Source: Pseudoalteromonas sp049257235
Lineage (GTDB): Bacteria; Pseudomonadota; Gammaproteobacteria; Enterobacterales; Alteromonadaceae
DNA length: 64,000 nt
Assembly (NCBI RefSeq): GCF_049257235.1
Contig: NZ_JBMMUF010000005.1
Span: 124,001-188,000, forward strand
Direction of reading: 5' to 3'
How positions within the stretch are numbered: the first letter of the stretch is position 1; each line of letters begins with the position of its first letter. Below, one piece after another: positions 34,942-44,509 of the stretch. The notes under the pieces are model-generated. The model made no database searches and was not told the origin of the DNA. It saw nothing but the letters and a program-made list of their open reading frames with translations. The translations under genes were made by a program, and so were the position numbers.

Positions 34942-36106
34942 TCTCGTCTTTGTTAAGGCTTAAATCAATGTCTTTAGTGGTAATATGATGGCGGTGCATG
35001 GTGTTGTAAAAGACCCTAACCTTGGGCTTTATTGGATTGTCTTCATTGCCTTGGATAACCATAGCCAAACGCTCATTGGTAAGCTGCACCAATGTCCCTA
35101 CCGGGTGTATACCTACACATTTGATAAAGCGCTGCACCAAGGCCTGATCAAACAGCTCTCTTTGAGACAGCAAATAGCGCAACGCCGAAATAGGATCCTC
35201 GCCTTTTTTATAAGGCTTATCGGCAATCATCGCTGCATACACATCGACAATGCTTAACACTCGTGCTTCACGGGACAACTTATCGGCACTGATCCCCCTT
35301 GGGTAGCCACTGCCATCGAGACGTTCATGATGATTGACCACCATTTCGAGCATCATACTGGTAATGTGCTTTTGCCCTTTTAGCATACCCAATCCTAAAG
35401 CCACATGCTTACGTACGGCTTTGACTTCTATATCAGTGAGTTTACCGGGCTTACTCAGGATCCCTTGGGGCACTTTTGCCAGGCCAATGTCATGCAATAA
35501 CGCCGCCAGCGCCATTTGCCTTACCTTGTTAATTTCGTAGCCCAAATAGCGCGCGAAAATCGCACAAAGAATGGCGCAATTGAGCATATGGCGCCAAGTA
35601 TAACTGCTTTGGTCGCGCAACAAGGTCAAGGCTGCCATGGCATCAGGGTTTCGAAATACAGAATCAACGATGGCATCAGCAATGTCACTTAACAGTGACA
35701 TATTTACCTGCATACCCGAGGTGAGATCATGATACATGGCACGAATTTTACCCAAGCTTTGATCGTAACAGGTCGATGCTATGAGAAACTCTTGCTCAAG
35801 TGGCGCCAACACAAAATCACGCTCCCCCAGTTTCGGCCTGTCGGTACGAACTGATTGCGATGCCCCATTAACGGGTTTGTGTGCACTGGGTTTTGCTGGG
35901 ATAAGGTGTTTAGGAATAGAAACGTCGCTTTGAGCGAAGTCTATGATCAACTCTTGAACGCCCTCTTTGGCAAGGCGCTCAATAATTGCAGGTTCTCGAA
36001 CCATGCCACGGGTTTTAATTTTAATTGATGCACCTTGTGCTTGCCTACTGACCCGCTCAATATACATGCCGGGCTTTAATTCATTAATAGGTAAGGTGAT
36101 CAACAT
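34862..36106 (-). CDS. HD-GYP c-di-GMP phosphodiesterase with DUF3391 domain
   Basis: This 414-residue cytosolic protein should degrade c-di-GMP. Residues 1-60 form the DUF3391 domain (ITLPINELKPGMYIERV). The HD-GYP domain spans about 145-330 with LLHDIGLAKVP, then KHVALGLGML, then NHHERLDGSGYPRG, which keeps all metal ligands and the GYP signature. The C-terminal 80 residues are a smaller beta domain (PVGTLVQLTNERLAMVIQG) usual for this subfamily. It stands alone, with its 3' end overlapping the small membrane protein gene. Confidence 0.93.
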   Translation of the reverse strand: MLITLPINELKPGMYIERVSRQAQGASIKIKTRGMVREPAIIERLAKEGVQELIIDFAQSDVSIPKHLIPAKPSAHKPVNGASQSVRTDRPKLGERDFVLAPLEQEFLIASTCYDQSLGKIRAMYHDLTSGMQVNMSLLSDIADAIVDSVFRNPDAMAALTLLRDQSSYTWRHMLNCAILCAIFARYLGYEINKVRQMALAALLHDIGLAKVPQGILSKPGKLTDIEVKAVRKHVALGLGMLKGQKHITSMMLEMVVNHHERLDGSGYPRGISADKLSREARVLSIVDVYAAMIADKPYKKGEDPISALRYLLSQRELFDQALVQRFIKCVGIHPVGTLVQLTNERLAMVIQGNEDNPIKPKVRVFYNTMHRHHITTKDIDLSLNKDEIKIVASTDGSQFDLNLARLLKEHLLP

Positions 36107-36170
36107 AAACCGTGTGAAGAACTCAATTAAGGGGGATGAAAATTACCACTAACTAATAATAAAAGTCTAG

Positions 36171-36194
36171 AAAAGGTGGTAAAAACCACCTTTT
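36171..36194 (-). terminator. Hairpin terminator overlapping the rraB stop codon
   Basis: A 9-bp stem AAAAGGTGG/CCACCTTTT lies directly at the rraB stop codon, giving a U run on the minus strand. Confidence 0.75.
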
Positions 36195-36528
36195 AGTCTT
36201 GGAAATAAGTACCCCAGCCGTCATATTCGACGTTATTTTGCTCAGCAATAGCAACAAGTTTATCTACGTCTTCCATGATTGCTTCAGTGTTTAGCTCACA
36301 CTCAACAACCACATCAAAGCCCCAAATAGTGCCACCGTCTTCTAACTCTAGTTCGGCAGGCTCTTCAACGTCATAACCTTGTTTAAATGCGGCCAGCGCA
36401 GCATTTTCAAGAGCAGCAAAATCTTCACATACAAAGTGGTGTTCAACTTCGTAAAGTAATTCCGGGTTAGAGCCATCTTCAAGTAACGACTCAACTATTT
36501 CTTCGCTGATCTCGCGCCAGTTTTCCAT
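36193..36528 (-). CDS. rraB: Ribonuclease E regulator RraB
   Basis: RraB binds the C-terminal half of RNase E and reduces its activity on a subset of transcripts. The 111-residue protein matches Escherichia coli RraB over its length: EIVESLLEDGSNPELLYEVEHH at the start and NNVEYDGWGTYFQD at the end. The acidic C-terminal tail of the enterobacterial protein is missing. The start abuts the plsC stop codon, so the two genes are cotranscribed with plsC first. Confidence 0.94.
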   Translation of the reverse strand: MENWREISEEIVESLLEDGSNPELLYEVEHHFVCEDFAALENAALAAFKQGYDVEEPAELELEDGGTIWGFDVVVECELNTEAIMEDVDKLVAIAEQNNVEYDGWGTYFQD

Positions 36529-37233
36529 TTATTTTCTCTCATCTAATTGCACTAGGGTCTCTTTCATAAGAGCATGAAAGTGATCTGCATATTCTCTGGC
36601 TCCCGCTGAGCCATCAAGTAGCTGTGGTGCCAACATTTTGATGTAAATAGTACCATTATCCCAACGATTTAGTTTAATGGATTTATGAGTATTGCTCATA
36701 ACTACAGGAATAACAGGAATGTTTGCATTTACCGCAGTATGAAATGCACCCGTTTTAAACGGTAACAGGCCGCGACCGTAGCTACGCGTTCCTTCAGGGA
36801 ACATCCACAAGGACAATCCACCTTGCTTGAGTTTCTCCGTGGTTTTATTGATTGTCGCCATTGCCTTTTTACGGTTGCTTCTATCAATCAAAATGTTGCC
36901 CGACAACCAATAAAGCTGGCCAAAAAACGGGATCCATTTAAGGCTTTTTTTGCCAAGGCTTACCGTATTCGTTTGCAGTGCAGTAGGGAGGAAAAAGATA
37001 TCGTAGTTGTTTTGATGATTCGCTATGTAAACAGCTGGCTCACCGCTGACAATCGACTCATCTTTTTCAAGTACCACTTTAACACCAAATAATGGTGACA
37101 TTCGTGAATACCAACTACCAATCACGCGCACATTATCACCATGAAACGGGCGCACGATACACAATACAAAACCAGCAAGAAAGCTCAGCGGGATAAATAC
37201 CGCTACCACTAACAAACGAATCAACGCCAGCAC
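36529..37233 (-). CDS. plsC: 1-acyl-sn-glycerol-3-phosphate acyltransferase PlsC
   Basis: PlsC adds the second acyl chain to make phosphatidic acid at the inner membrane. The 234-residue protein has an N-terminal membrane helix, the catalytic NHQNNYD (HX4D) motif, the GKKSLKWIPFFGQLYWLSG block, and FPEGTRS. I chose the GTG at 37233 because TTGGAG precedes it and it matches the length and start of the Escherichia coli protein. An extension to 37341 would add an unrelated cysteine-rich leader. A close match to Escherichia coli PlsC makes the call firm. Confidence 0.92.
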   Translation of the reverse strand: MLALIRLLVVAVFIPLSFLAGFVLCIVRPFHGDNVRVIGSWYSRMSPLFGVKVVLEKDESIVSGEPAVYIANHQNNYDIFFLPTALQTNTVSLGKKSLKWIPFFGQLYWLSGNILIDRSNRKKAMATINKTTEKLKQGGLSLWMFPEGTRSYGRGLLPFKTGAFHTAVNANIPVIPVVMSNTHKSIKLNRWDNGTIYIKMLAPQLLDGSAGAREYADHFHALMKETLVQLDERK

Positions 37234-37749
37234 AGGCAACTCCAAAGTACAATAAACGGCGTTATTATACATAGCCCCAAACACTTTAGCGAACACTTGT
37301 ACGCTGCACATCACGTGCACACTGAATGCAAAGATCAACACGCCCTAAATAACATTGCTCATTTACATTGCTTCATAAAAGAATCATGAAACCATTCACT
37401 ATCGACCATTTATGGATAGATTTTGTACTTATTTTGCTGTAAAACTTCCGGCTCGATTTCGGGTAACTTGAATTTAGAATTCGCAAATACTATGAATTAA
37501 GGTGATTTGCTGCCATTTACATTAAAAAAGAGCGGCTACATGAAAGATTTATTCTTATACAAAGGTCATAAACCAGAGGTAAAAACCTGCCTTAGCCGGT
37601 CAGCGTCCAAATCCACGCCACTCTTTTTTCTTAGTAACAAAGTGTAAGTATTTGAAGCGCAATAAGAACAACGATGAATTTTATGCTATGCCTTAATTGC
37701 AGCACATTTTTCATTTTTGATAGTGATAAAAACAAATGGGAAGAAACAT
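37234..37749. promoter_or_regulatory. 516-bp divergent region between plsC and the TonB receptor, with a structured element
   Basis: The region must contain both promoters. It also holds a 13-bp inverted repeat, AAAAAAGAGCGGC at 37524-37536 and GCCACTCTTTTTT at 37617-37629 (one mismatch), enclosing about 80 bp. Its right arm followed by the T run would act as a terminator on the plus strand, so a leader RNA or a small RNA is possible. A 35-codon frame (37540-37647) lies inside but has no convincing ribosome binding site. I see no known riboswitch. Confidence 0.4.
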
Positions 37750-40320
37750 ATGAACGTATCCAACTCACCATTTCCTAAGTTGAAACTCTCAACACTGGCT
37801 GTTGCAGCAACAGTGGGCTCACTGATGAGTATTAGCAACACCGTTGCAGCAGAGGAAGCACAATCGGGTGCACAGGAAAAGATCGAAAAAATCAGTGTCG
37901 TCGGCTCACGCCGTGTTGGGCGCACCATCAATGACTCACCAGTGCCTATTGATGTCATTGATGAGTCTTCAATTCAGGCGACCGGTCTGACTGAGACCAA
38001 TATGATCCTCAACACCTTACTGCCAAGCTTTAACTTTCCCCAGCCTTCGATTACCGATGGTACTGACCATATCCGCCCAGCGCAATTACGAGGCTTAGCA
38101 CCAGATCACACTTTGGTATTGGTCAATGGTAAACGCCGCCATACTAGCGCCTTGTTAAATGTAAATGGTTCTGCGGGTCGTGGTTCTTCTGCCGTTGACC
38201 TTAACACTATTCCTGCCAATGCCATCAAACGCATCGAAGTATTACGTGATGGCGCGGCCGCTCAGTACGGCTCAGATGCCATTGCGGGTGTAATCAACAT
38301 TGTTTTAAAAGACAATGACGAAGGCGGTGAATTATCGGCAATATACGGTGCCAATGTCACTGAAATGGACGGCGTACCAGATCTTAAAAACGTCAGCACC
38401 GACAGCAATGGCGATCTTGCCTTCGAAACTGGCGGCGACCGCAAACGTACCGATGGCCAAACCCTAACCCTACGCGGCAACATGGGCTTTGCATGGGGTG
38501 ATGATGGCTTTGTGAGCGTGGCTGCAGAGTACCGTGACCGTAACTCATCTAATCGCGCTGACTTTGACCCACGTGAGAACTATGCGCGCCAACAAGATGG
38601 CAGCATTGACCCTCGTGAACTCACGGTCAATCGTTACAACCACATCTTTGGTAATGGCGAAGTGGAAGACATGGCGCTATTTATCAATGCGGGCAAATCA
38701 ATTAGTAATGACCTTGAGTTTTATGCCACCGCAGGGATGAGCAATCGTGATTCTAAAGGCTCTGGTTTCTATCGCCGCGCTCAAGATAGTCGCAACGTTT
38801 TAGCCATTTACCCAGATGGTTTCTTGCCTTCTATTACAGGTGATATCAAAGATAAGTCTTTGGTTATGGGCTTAAAAGGTGATTATGAGGACTGGAACTA
38901 CGACGCGTCACTCAACTACGGTGGCAACGAGCTTGGCTACGGCGTTGTCAACACCTTGAATACGTCGTTAGGGCCAACAAGCCAAACCGAGTTTGATGCA
39001 GGTAAGTTGGAGTATGACCAATTCGTATTAAACTTCGATGCCAGTCGCCTTATCACTGTTGATGCCTTTGCATCTGACATGAACTTGGCGTTTGGTCTAG
39101 AGTATCGCGAAGAGAATTACAAAATCACAGCGGGTGAAGAAGGTTCCTACATTCGCGGTACATTCGGCCCAGGCGGTGTGGCAACAGATCCAGTGGATGG
39201 TCCATTTGGAGCAGCAGGTTCTCAGGTATTCCCAGGCTTTACACCGGCATCTGCAGGTGACAACGACCGTGATAACTACAGTGCCTACATCGACCTAGAA
39301 GCCGATGTCATGGAAAACTGGAACATGGCCATTGCGGGTCGATTTGAAGATTATTCTGATTTTGGTAGCACCTTTAATTGGAAATGGTCGAACCGTATTA
39401 CGGTAACAGATGATTTTGCGCTGCGCGGCTCAGTATCAACTGGCTTCCGTGCACCGTCACTGCAACAACAATACTTTACCTCTATCTCTACGGTGTTTGT
39501 GGATGGTGTACCCACGGAAACCGGTACGTTCGCGCCTTCAAGCAACGTTGCACAAGCGCTGGGTAGCCCAGGGCTTGATGCCGAAGAATCAGACAACCTC
39601 AGCTTTGGTTTCACCTACTCACCAAACGCAGACTTTAACCTCGCTATCGACTTCTACCGCATCGATATTGACGACCGTATTGTGTTATCAAACAACTTAT
39701 CTGGTGCAGCAATCGAAGCCTTGTTAGCAGGCACAGGTGCCACACGCGCACGTTTCTTCTTGAACGCCATTAACTCACGCACCGAAGGTGTGGACATTGT
39801 TACCTCCTACACCCTACGTACAGACGACTATGGTAGCGTGCTGTTTAACGCCAGCATGAACTTCAATGACAATGAGGTCACAGATATCTTGCCACCACCT
39901 GCAGTACTGCAAGGTGCTGGGTTCGACCAAGACAATCTATTCTCTGATGTCGAACTGCGCCGTTTCGAGGTAGGTTCACCGAAGAGCAAGATTAATCTCA
40001 GTGCGAGTTGGAGCTATGATGCCTATAACGTCACACTGCGTACAACGCGCTACGGCGAAACCCAAGATCCAAGCTCAATTCCTGAGCGTAACGAGGTTAT
40101 CCCTGCGGAGTGGATCACGGATTTAGACGGTAAAATGATGCTCACTGATAATATCGATGTGTCGCTGGGTATCAACAACCTGTTTGATGTGTATCCAAAG
40201 CCAACTCGTGAGCTTGTGGACGATGTAACCACTTTCTCAAACATCTTCCCATACTCTGGCTTCTCACCATACGGCTTCACTGGCCGCTACGTGTACGGCA
40301 AAGTTACCTTTAGCTTCTAA
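37750..40320 (+). CDS. TonB-dependent outer membrane receptor
   Basis: The 856-residue protein has a signal peptide (cleavage near NTVAA-EE) and a TonB box region around EKISVVGSRR. The plug domain includes LRGLAPDHTLVLVNGKRRH and LRDGAAAQYGSDAIAGVINIVLK, and a 22-strand barrel ends in KVTFSF. The plug is of the type linked to carbohydrate or peptide receptors rather than classic siderophore receptors, but the substrate is not known. ATG 37750 was chosen for its GGAAG site and complete signal peptide. No transport or catabolic genes are adjacent. Confidence 0.93.
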   Translation: MNVSNSPFPKLKLSTLAVAATVGSLMSISNTVAAEEAQSGAQEKIEKISVVGSRRVGRTINDSPVPIDVIDESSIQATGLTETNMILNTLLPSFNFPQPSITDGTDHIRPAQLRGLAPDHTLVLVNGKRRHTSALLNVNGSAGRGSSAVDLNTIPANAIKRIEVLRDGAAAQYGSDAIAGVINIVLKDNDEGGELSAIYGANVTEMDGVPDLKNVSTDSNGDLAFETGGDRKRTDGQTLTLRGNMGFAWGDDGFVSVAAEYRDRNSSNRADFDPRENYARQQDGSIDPRELTVNRYNHIFGNGEVEDMALFINAGKSISNDLEFYATAGMSNRDSKGSGFYRRAQDSRNVLAIYPDGFLPSITGDIKDKSLVMGLKGDYEDWNYDASLNYGGNELGYGVVNTLNTSLGPTSQTEFDAGKLEYDQFVLNFDASRLITVDAFASDMNLAFGLEYREENYKITAGEEGSYIRGTFGPGGVATDPVDGPFGAAGSQVFPGFTPASAGDNDRDNYSAYIDLEADVMENWNMAIAGRFEDYSDFGSTFNWKWSNRITVTDDFALRGSVSTGFRAPSLQQQYFTSISTVFVDGVPTETGTFAPSSNVAQALGSPGLDAEESDNLSFGFTYSPNADFNLAIDFYRIDIDDRIVLSNNLSGAAIEALLAGTGATRARFFLNAINSRTEGVDIVTSYTLRTDDYGSVLFNASMNFNDNEVTDILPPPAVLQGAGFDQDNLFSDVELRRFEVGSPKSKINLSASWSYDAYNVTLRTTRYGETQDPSSIPERNEVIPAEWITDLDGKMMLTDNIDVSLGINNLFDVYPKPTRELVDDVTTFSNIFPYSGFSPYGFTGRYVYGKVTFSF

Positions 40321-40331
40321 AGGAAATATAA

Positions 40332-40358
40332 AGCCCCTGCAACTGCAGGGGCTATTTT
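40332..40358 (+). terminator. Rho-independent terminator after the TonB receptor
   Basis: A 9-bp stem AGCCCCTGC/GCAGGGGCT with a 4-nt loop is followed by ATTTTTG, 11 bp after the stop codon. Confidence 0.9.
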
Positions 40359-40484
40359 TGTGATTAAGCACCATTCATAGTAATTTAGTTGCTCATCATC
40401 GATCCAGGTCACATTCAAGGTTCAATTCTACACAAAGCACCTGAGGCTATCGTTTAAGGAGTTTTACCCAAACAAATACAGAGA

Positions 40485-41249
40485 CTAAATCTTTTGCGCC
40501 AATAACTTTATATAGATTTGTGAGGATTTAGTGAGTATTTGATTCACCTCTTCAGTGAATAAATCTTGTCCTCCGTGTACCCACTCTTCAATTTCATACG
40601 CATTAGTCTGTTGCGTCGCATGGAAAGGCTTTGTTTTCAGTGCAGAGCCATCAGCATAATCTAGGCTCATTGCCGTGGTAATTGAAAATGCAACCTTATC
40701 ACCGGTTTCATTCAATGCTCTTATAGCAATGACAGCCAAGACGACTGTCGTTTTAGCGTTGTCATTAACCTGCCACTTATGCTGTGCTTTATTGATGAAA
40801 ATATCTGCAAATCCGCTATTGATAGGTTGTTTTTCAAAATATTCGTTAATGATTTCTTGCATAGAGTTTACAGTTGAATCTGGCAATTTCTCAGCGAGGC
40901 CAGCAACGCCACCCACCACAGCCCCCATGCTGGTGCCTATAACCCCATATACTGGCAATAGTGCTAAACAAACGATAAAAAACTCAGCACAATCATTACC
41001 TGTGAGCTCGAGACCGGTGTTATATCCAGCTTCAACACCAGCCGTCCCCCCGATAGCCGCCCCCTTAAGAAGGTATTCACCCATAGAGGTTGTATCAAGC
41101 TCATTTGTTACAATACCTTCAAAAGCAATGACCTTAATAGCTTGGTCTCTTGACACCCCTACGAACGGAGAATATTCAACTGCGGGTGTTGATGTGCATC
41201 CCACAGATAATAAACCCACAAGCACAAAGAGGATTCTAATTACAGTCAT
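40485..41249 (-). CDS. Lipoprotein of unknown function with glycine-zipper segments
   Basis: The 254-residue product has a lipoprotein signal with lipobox LSVGC (Cys18). Two glycine-rich hydrophobic stretches (LLKGAAIGGTAGVEAGYNTG and IGTSMGAVVGGVAGLAEKL) look like glycine-zipper membrane segments. The C-terminal half is a soluble domain that I do not recognise. Its start overlaps the end of the second lipoprotein gene by 14 bp, so the two form an operon. An envelope role is likely; nothing more specific can be supported. Confidence 0.75.
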   Translation of the reverse strand: MTVIRILFVLVGLLSVGCTSTPAVEYSPFVGVSRDQAIKVIAFEGIVTNELDTTSMGEYLLKGAAIGGTAGVEAGYNTGLELTGNDCAEFFIVCLALLPVYGVIGTSMGAVVGGVAGLAEKLPDSTVNSMQEIINEYFEKQPINSGFADIFINKAQHKWQVNDNAKTTVVLAVIAIRALNETGDKVAFSITTAMSLDYADGSALKTKPFHATQQTNAYEIEEWVHGGQDLFTEEVNQILTKSSQIYIKLLAQKI

Positions 41250-41793
41250 GGCATACCTCGTGTAAACCTTTTAATGTGGCTAATGCTTGCTCCCTTTTTT
41301 CTTCTTTCAACACTATACCTTCTACTGTGGAGGTACATATGTTGATTGCTGCCTGTGTTTCCCGACACGCAAAGCTAATCTCTTTGTTTGTATAGTCAAT
41401 CGAAACAAATGTGGTGGTGTGAGGCTCAATGAGTAAATCAATGGTATCTTCAAACCTCTGCTTGAATGCAGAACCTCCCGAACCAAATAAAAAAGACGGT
41501 AACTCTAGCGAGTCATATCCATGCTGTATCACTCTTAAACTATTAATACCCGTATTTATTTGTAGTAGCGCAAAGGTATCTTGAGTAATGGTTGAAACAT
41601 GCTCACCGTTGACAACAATATATTTATACGTGGCCTCAGATAGCCAAGCCTCAGACTTTGAATACACGATTAGCTGTGAAGTATTGACGTTTTGCGGTGC
41701 CAACAGGGCCATAGAAAACACATTTTTGTGCGGCAGTGATTTTGTAACAGAACAACCACCAACAAAAAGTAGCAAGATAAGTATGATGCGCAT
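41236..41793 (-). CDS. Lipoprotein of unknown function, first gene of a lipoprotein pair
   Basis: The 185-residue product starts with a short lipoprotein signal peptide ending in FVGGC (Cys14). The mature part is mostly predicted beta-strand (AWLSEATYKYIVVNGEHV, then THTTTFVSIDY-like strands) and resembles small carboxypeptidase-regulatory or DUF2846-like folds, a weak structural impression only. Cysteines late in the chain (FACRE, INICT, HDC) may form disulphides. It precedes and overlaps the glycine-zipper lipoprotein gene. Confidence 0.72.
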   Translation of the reverse strand: MRIILILLLFVGGCSVTKSLPHKNVFSMALLAPQNVNTSQLIVYSKSEAWLSEATYKYIVVNGEHVSTITQDTFALLQINTGINSLRVIQHGYDSLELPSFLFGSGGSAFKQRFEDTIDLLIEPHTTTFVSIDYTNKEISFACRETQAAINICTSTVEGIVLKEEKREQALATLKGLHEVCHDCN

Positions 41794-41968
41794 ATAGCAG
41801 ACCTCTTATTCTGTGAGAGTGTGCGTGTTAGTGCGGTGATAATTGCCAGTCCATTTGTCAGGTTATCATCTGTGAATAACAGTAGTGTGTGAACTGTTGA
41901 AAGTTTTTTAGCACTCCCTTCACACTACTGCAAATACATAAGTGAATCCTTGCCGTTAACCTTGATTC

Positions 41969-42129
41969 ATACCAATTCGCTTAATTTAGTGTGCTATTTT
42001 GACGCAACAATAGCTCGTTGATAAAAAGCAAAAATTTTATTATTTAGTTGTTCTAAATGAGAGGTTTGTAACGCAGGTAGCTACGAGTTTTATGCCTCAA
42101 AATGATTAACTATTATTCCGAATTGGTAT
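41969..42129. repeat. MITE-like element 3 (ATACCAATTCG ends)
   Basis: Perfect 11-bp ends ATACCAATTCG and CGAATTGGTAT enclose 161 bp with no gene. Left end and internal TATTTAGTTGTTCT are shared with the element at 26022. It lies in the 400-bp gap between the lipoprotein pair and parC, which otherwise holds only the parC terminator. Confidence 0.78.
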
Positions 42130-42155
42130 CAGTATAGCCCATCGTAAACAATGGC

Positions 42156-42189
42156 AAAAAAATACCGCCCTGAGTTATGTGGGCGGTAT
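42156..42189 (-). terminator. Rho-independent terminator of parC
   Basis: A 9-bp stem ATACCGCCC/GGGCGGTAT with a 10-nt loop is followed by seven U residues on the minus strand, just past the parC stop. Confidence 0.9.
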
Positions 42190-42195
42190 CTAATA

Positions 42196-44493
42196 TTACG
42201 CTAGTGTTTCGTCGGTCACTTCAGGTTCTGAATCACTGGTGATCAGCTCTATTTCACAGCCATCAACACGCTGCAGGCCTCGAGGCAGTTTATTACCTCT
42301 GCGTCCACGCTCACCATGATAGTGCTCTAGGTCGCTCGGCTTGAGGGTCAGTTTGCGCTTACCTGCAAGCAGTGTCACGCTCGCCCCTTCAGGCACCACG
42401 GCTAATAGTTTCACATACTCTTCACGAGCCTGAACCTTAGCGCTTGGGATGGAGATAATCTTATTGCCTTTACCTTTAGCAAGTTTTGGTAAATCACGCA
42501 GTGGGAACAATAGCATGCGCCCCTCGCTTGATATCGACATACAGTAATCAGTGGCGATATCGTTCACCGCAATTGGCTGCATTAACAAGCCGCCTTTTGG
42601 CAAGCTCACCAATGCCTTACCGTTTTTATTCTTGCTCACTAGGTCGCTGAATTCAGCAACGAAGCCATAACCCGCATCACTGGCCATTAATAACATTTGC
42701 TCGTTATCGGCCATAACTGCATGTTCAAGGCTCGCACCTGCGGCGATATTGAATCGCCCTGACATGGGCTCACCTTGGCTGCGAGCCGAAGGTAAACTGT
42801 GTGCATCGGTCGCAAATGCACGACCACTGGAGTCGAGGAAAACAGCAGGTTGATTGCTTTTACCTTTCGCACTGGCTTTAAATTTATCACCAGAGCGATA
42901 GCTTAACCCCTGGGCGTCCACATCATGGCCTTTAGCGACACGTGCCCAGCCTTTTTCAGAGAGCACCACGGTCACTGATTCTGAAGGGATCAGATCTTTT
43001 TCACTCAGCGCTTTGGCTTCTTCACGTTCAACCACAGGAGAGCGACGCTCGTCACCATACATCTCGGCCGCTTCTTGAATCTCTTTTTTCATCAAGGTCG
43101 ACATACGACGCTCTGAACCAAGCGTTAGCTCTAGTTTGTCACGCTCTTGTTCCAGCTCATCCTGCTCACCACGGATCTTGATTTCTTCCAACTTCGCCAA
43201 ATGACGAAGTTTTAAATCAAGAATGGCTTCTGCTTGGGTTTCAGTCAGGCCAAAGCGTTCCATCAATACAGGCTTAGGTTCATCCTCATTGCGGATGATA
43301 GCGATCACCTCATCAATGTTGAGAAATGCCACCATTAAACCTTCAAGGATATGCAAACGCGCCAGCACTTTATCAAGACGATACTGCAAACGGCGGCGCA
43401 CGGTATCGCGACGGAACGTCAGCCATTCACTTAAAATACTGCCTAGGTCTTTTACTTGAGGGCGGCCATCAAGGCCAATCATGTTCAAGTTAACACGGTA
43501 GTTCTTCTCAAGATCCGTGGTCGCAAATAAGTGCGCCATCAGAGGCTCAACTTTGATGCGATTTGAGCGCGGCACCACCACGATGCGAGTTGGATTCTCG
43601 TGGTCAGACTCATCACGCAAATCGGCCACCATTGGCAGCTTTTTCGCCGTCATCTGGTTGGCAATTTGCTCAAGCACTTTAGCACCAGAACACTGGTGCG
43701 GCAGCGCAGTGATGACCACTTCACCTTGCTCCACATGGTATTTAGCGCGCATTTTTAACGAGCCACGACCGGTGGTGTAAATCTTCTCGATATCCGCTTT
43801 AGGCGTAATAATTTCTGCTTCAGTCGGGTAATCTGGCGCCTTGACTATCTCGAGTAACTCATGCAACTCAGTCTTTGGCTTATCAAGCAATAAACAACAC
43901 GCCTCGGCTAATTCGCGCACATTGTGTGGCGGAATGTCTGTTGCCATACCCACGGCAATACCAGTCACACCATTGAGCAAAATATGCGGTAAGCGCGCCG
44001 GCAGAACCTGCGGCTCTTTCATCGTGCCATCAAAGTTAGGCGTCCAATCAACGGTTCCTTGCCCAAGTTCTTTGAGCAGAACCTCAGAGAACTTAGATAA
44101 ACGCGCTTCGGTATAACGCATCGCGGCGAATGACTTAGGATCGTCGGCAGCCCCCCAGTTACCCTGACCATCGACCAGCGGATAACGATACGAAAATGGC
44201 TGCGCCATCAATACCATGGCTTCATAACAGGCACTGTCACCATGGGGGTGGTATTTACCGAGTACGTCACCGACGGTACGTGCTGACTTTTTGTACTTTG
44301 CAGCCGCGGATAACCCCAATTCACTCATCGCATAAACGATTCGACGTTGCACGGGCTTTAAACCATCACCGATGTGCGGCAGTGCACGGTCCATGATCAC
44401 ATACATGGAGTAGTTGAGGTAGGCGTCTTCAGTGAAACGCCCCATAGTAAGTTGCTCTATGCCTTGTTGCGACAAGGTCGTTGTTTGTGTCAT
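42196..44493 (-). CDS. parC: DNA topoisomerase IV subunit A ParC
   Basis: ParC is the DNA-cleaving subunit that unlinks replicated chromosomes. The 765-residue protein has the catalytic Tyr127 in AAMRYTEARL. The quinolone-resistance-determining region reads HPHGDSACYEAM with Ser87 and Glu91, matching the susceptible Ser80 and Glu84 of Escherichia coli. The C-terminal beta-pinwheel is present. It lies downstream of parE with a sugar dehydrogenase-like gene in between. Confidence 0.97.
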   Translation of the reverse strand: MTQTTTLSQQGIEQLTMGRFTEDAYLNYSMYVIMDRALPHIGDGLKPVQRRIVYAMSELGLSAAAKYKKSARTVGDVLGKYHPHGDSACYEAMVLMAQPFSYRYPLVDGQGNWGAADDPKSFAAMRYTEARLSKFSEVLLKELGQGTVDWTPNFDGTMKEPQVLPARLPHILLNGVTGIAVGMATDIPPHNVRELAEACCLLLDKPKTELHELLEIVKAPDYPTEAEIITPKADIEKIYTTGRGSLKMRAKYHVEQGEVVITALPHQCSGAKVLEQIANQMTAKKLPMVADLRDESDHENPTRIVVVPRSNRIKVEPLMAHLFATTDLEKNYRVNLNMIGLDGRPQVKDLGSILSEWLTFRRDTVRRRLQYRLDKVLARLHILEGLMVAFLNIDEVIAIIRNEDEPKPVLMERFGLTETQAEAILDLKLRHLAKLEEIKIRGEQDELEQERDKLELTLGSERRMSTLMKKEIQEAAEMYGDERRSPVVEREEAKALSEKDLIPSESVTVVLSEKGWARVAKGHDVDAQGLSYRSGDKFKASAKGKSNQPAVFLDSSGRAFATDAHSLPSARSQGEPMSGRFNIAAGASLEHAVMADNEQMLLMASDAGYGFVAEFSDLVSKNKNGKALVSLPKGGLLMQPIAVNDIATDYCMSISSEGRMLLFPLRDLPKLAKGKGNKIISIPSAKVQAREEYVKLLAVVPEGASVTLLAGKRKLTLKPSDLEHYHGERGRRGNKLPRGLQRVDGCEIELITSDSEPEVTDETLA

Positions 44494-44509
44494 TGCGTAT
44501 TATCCAAAC

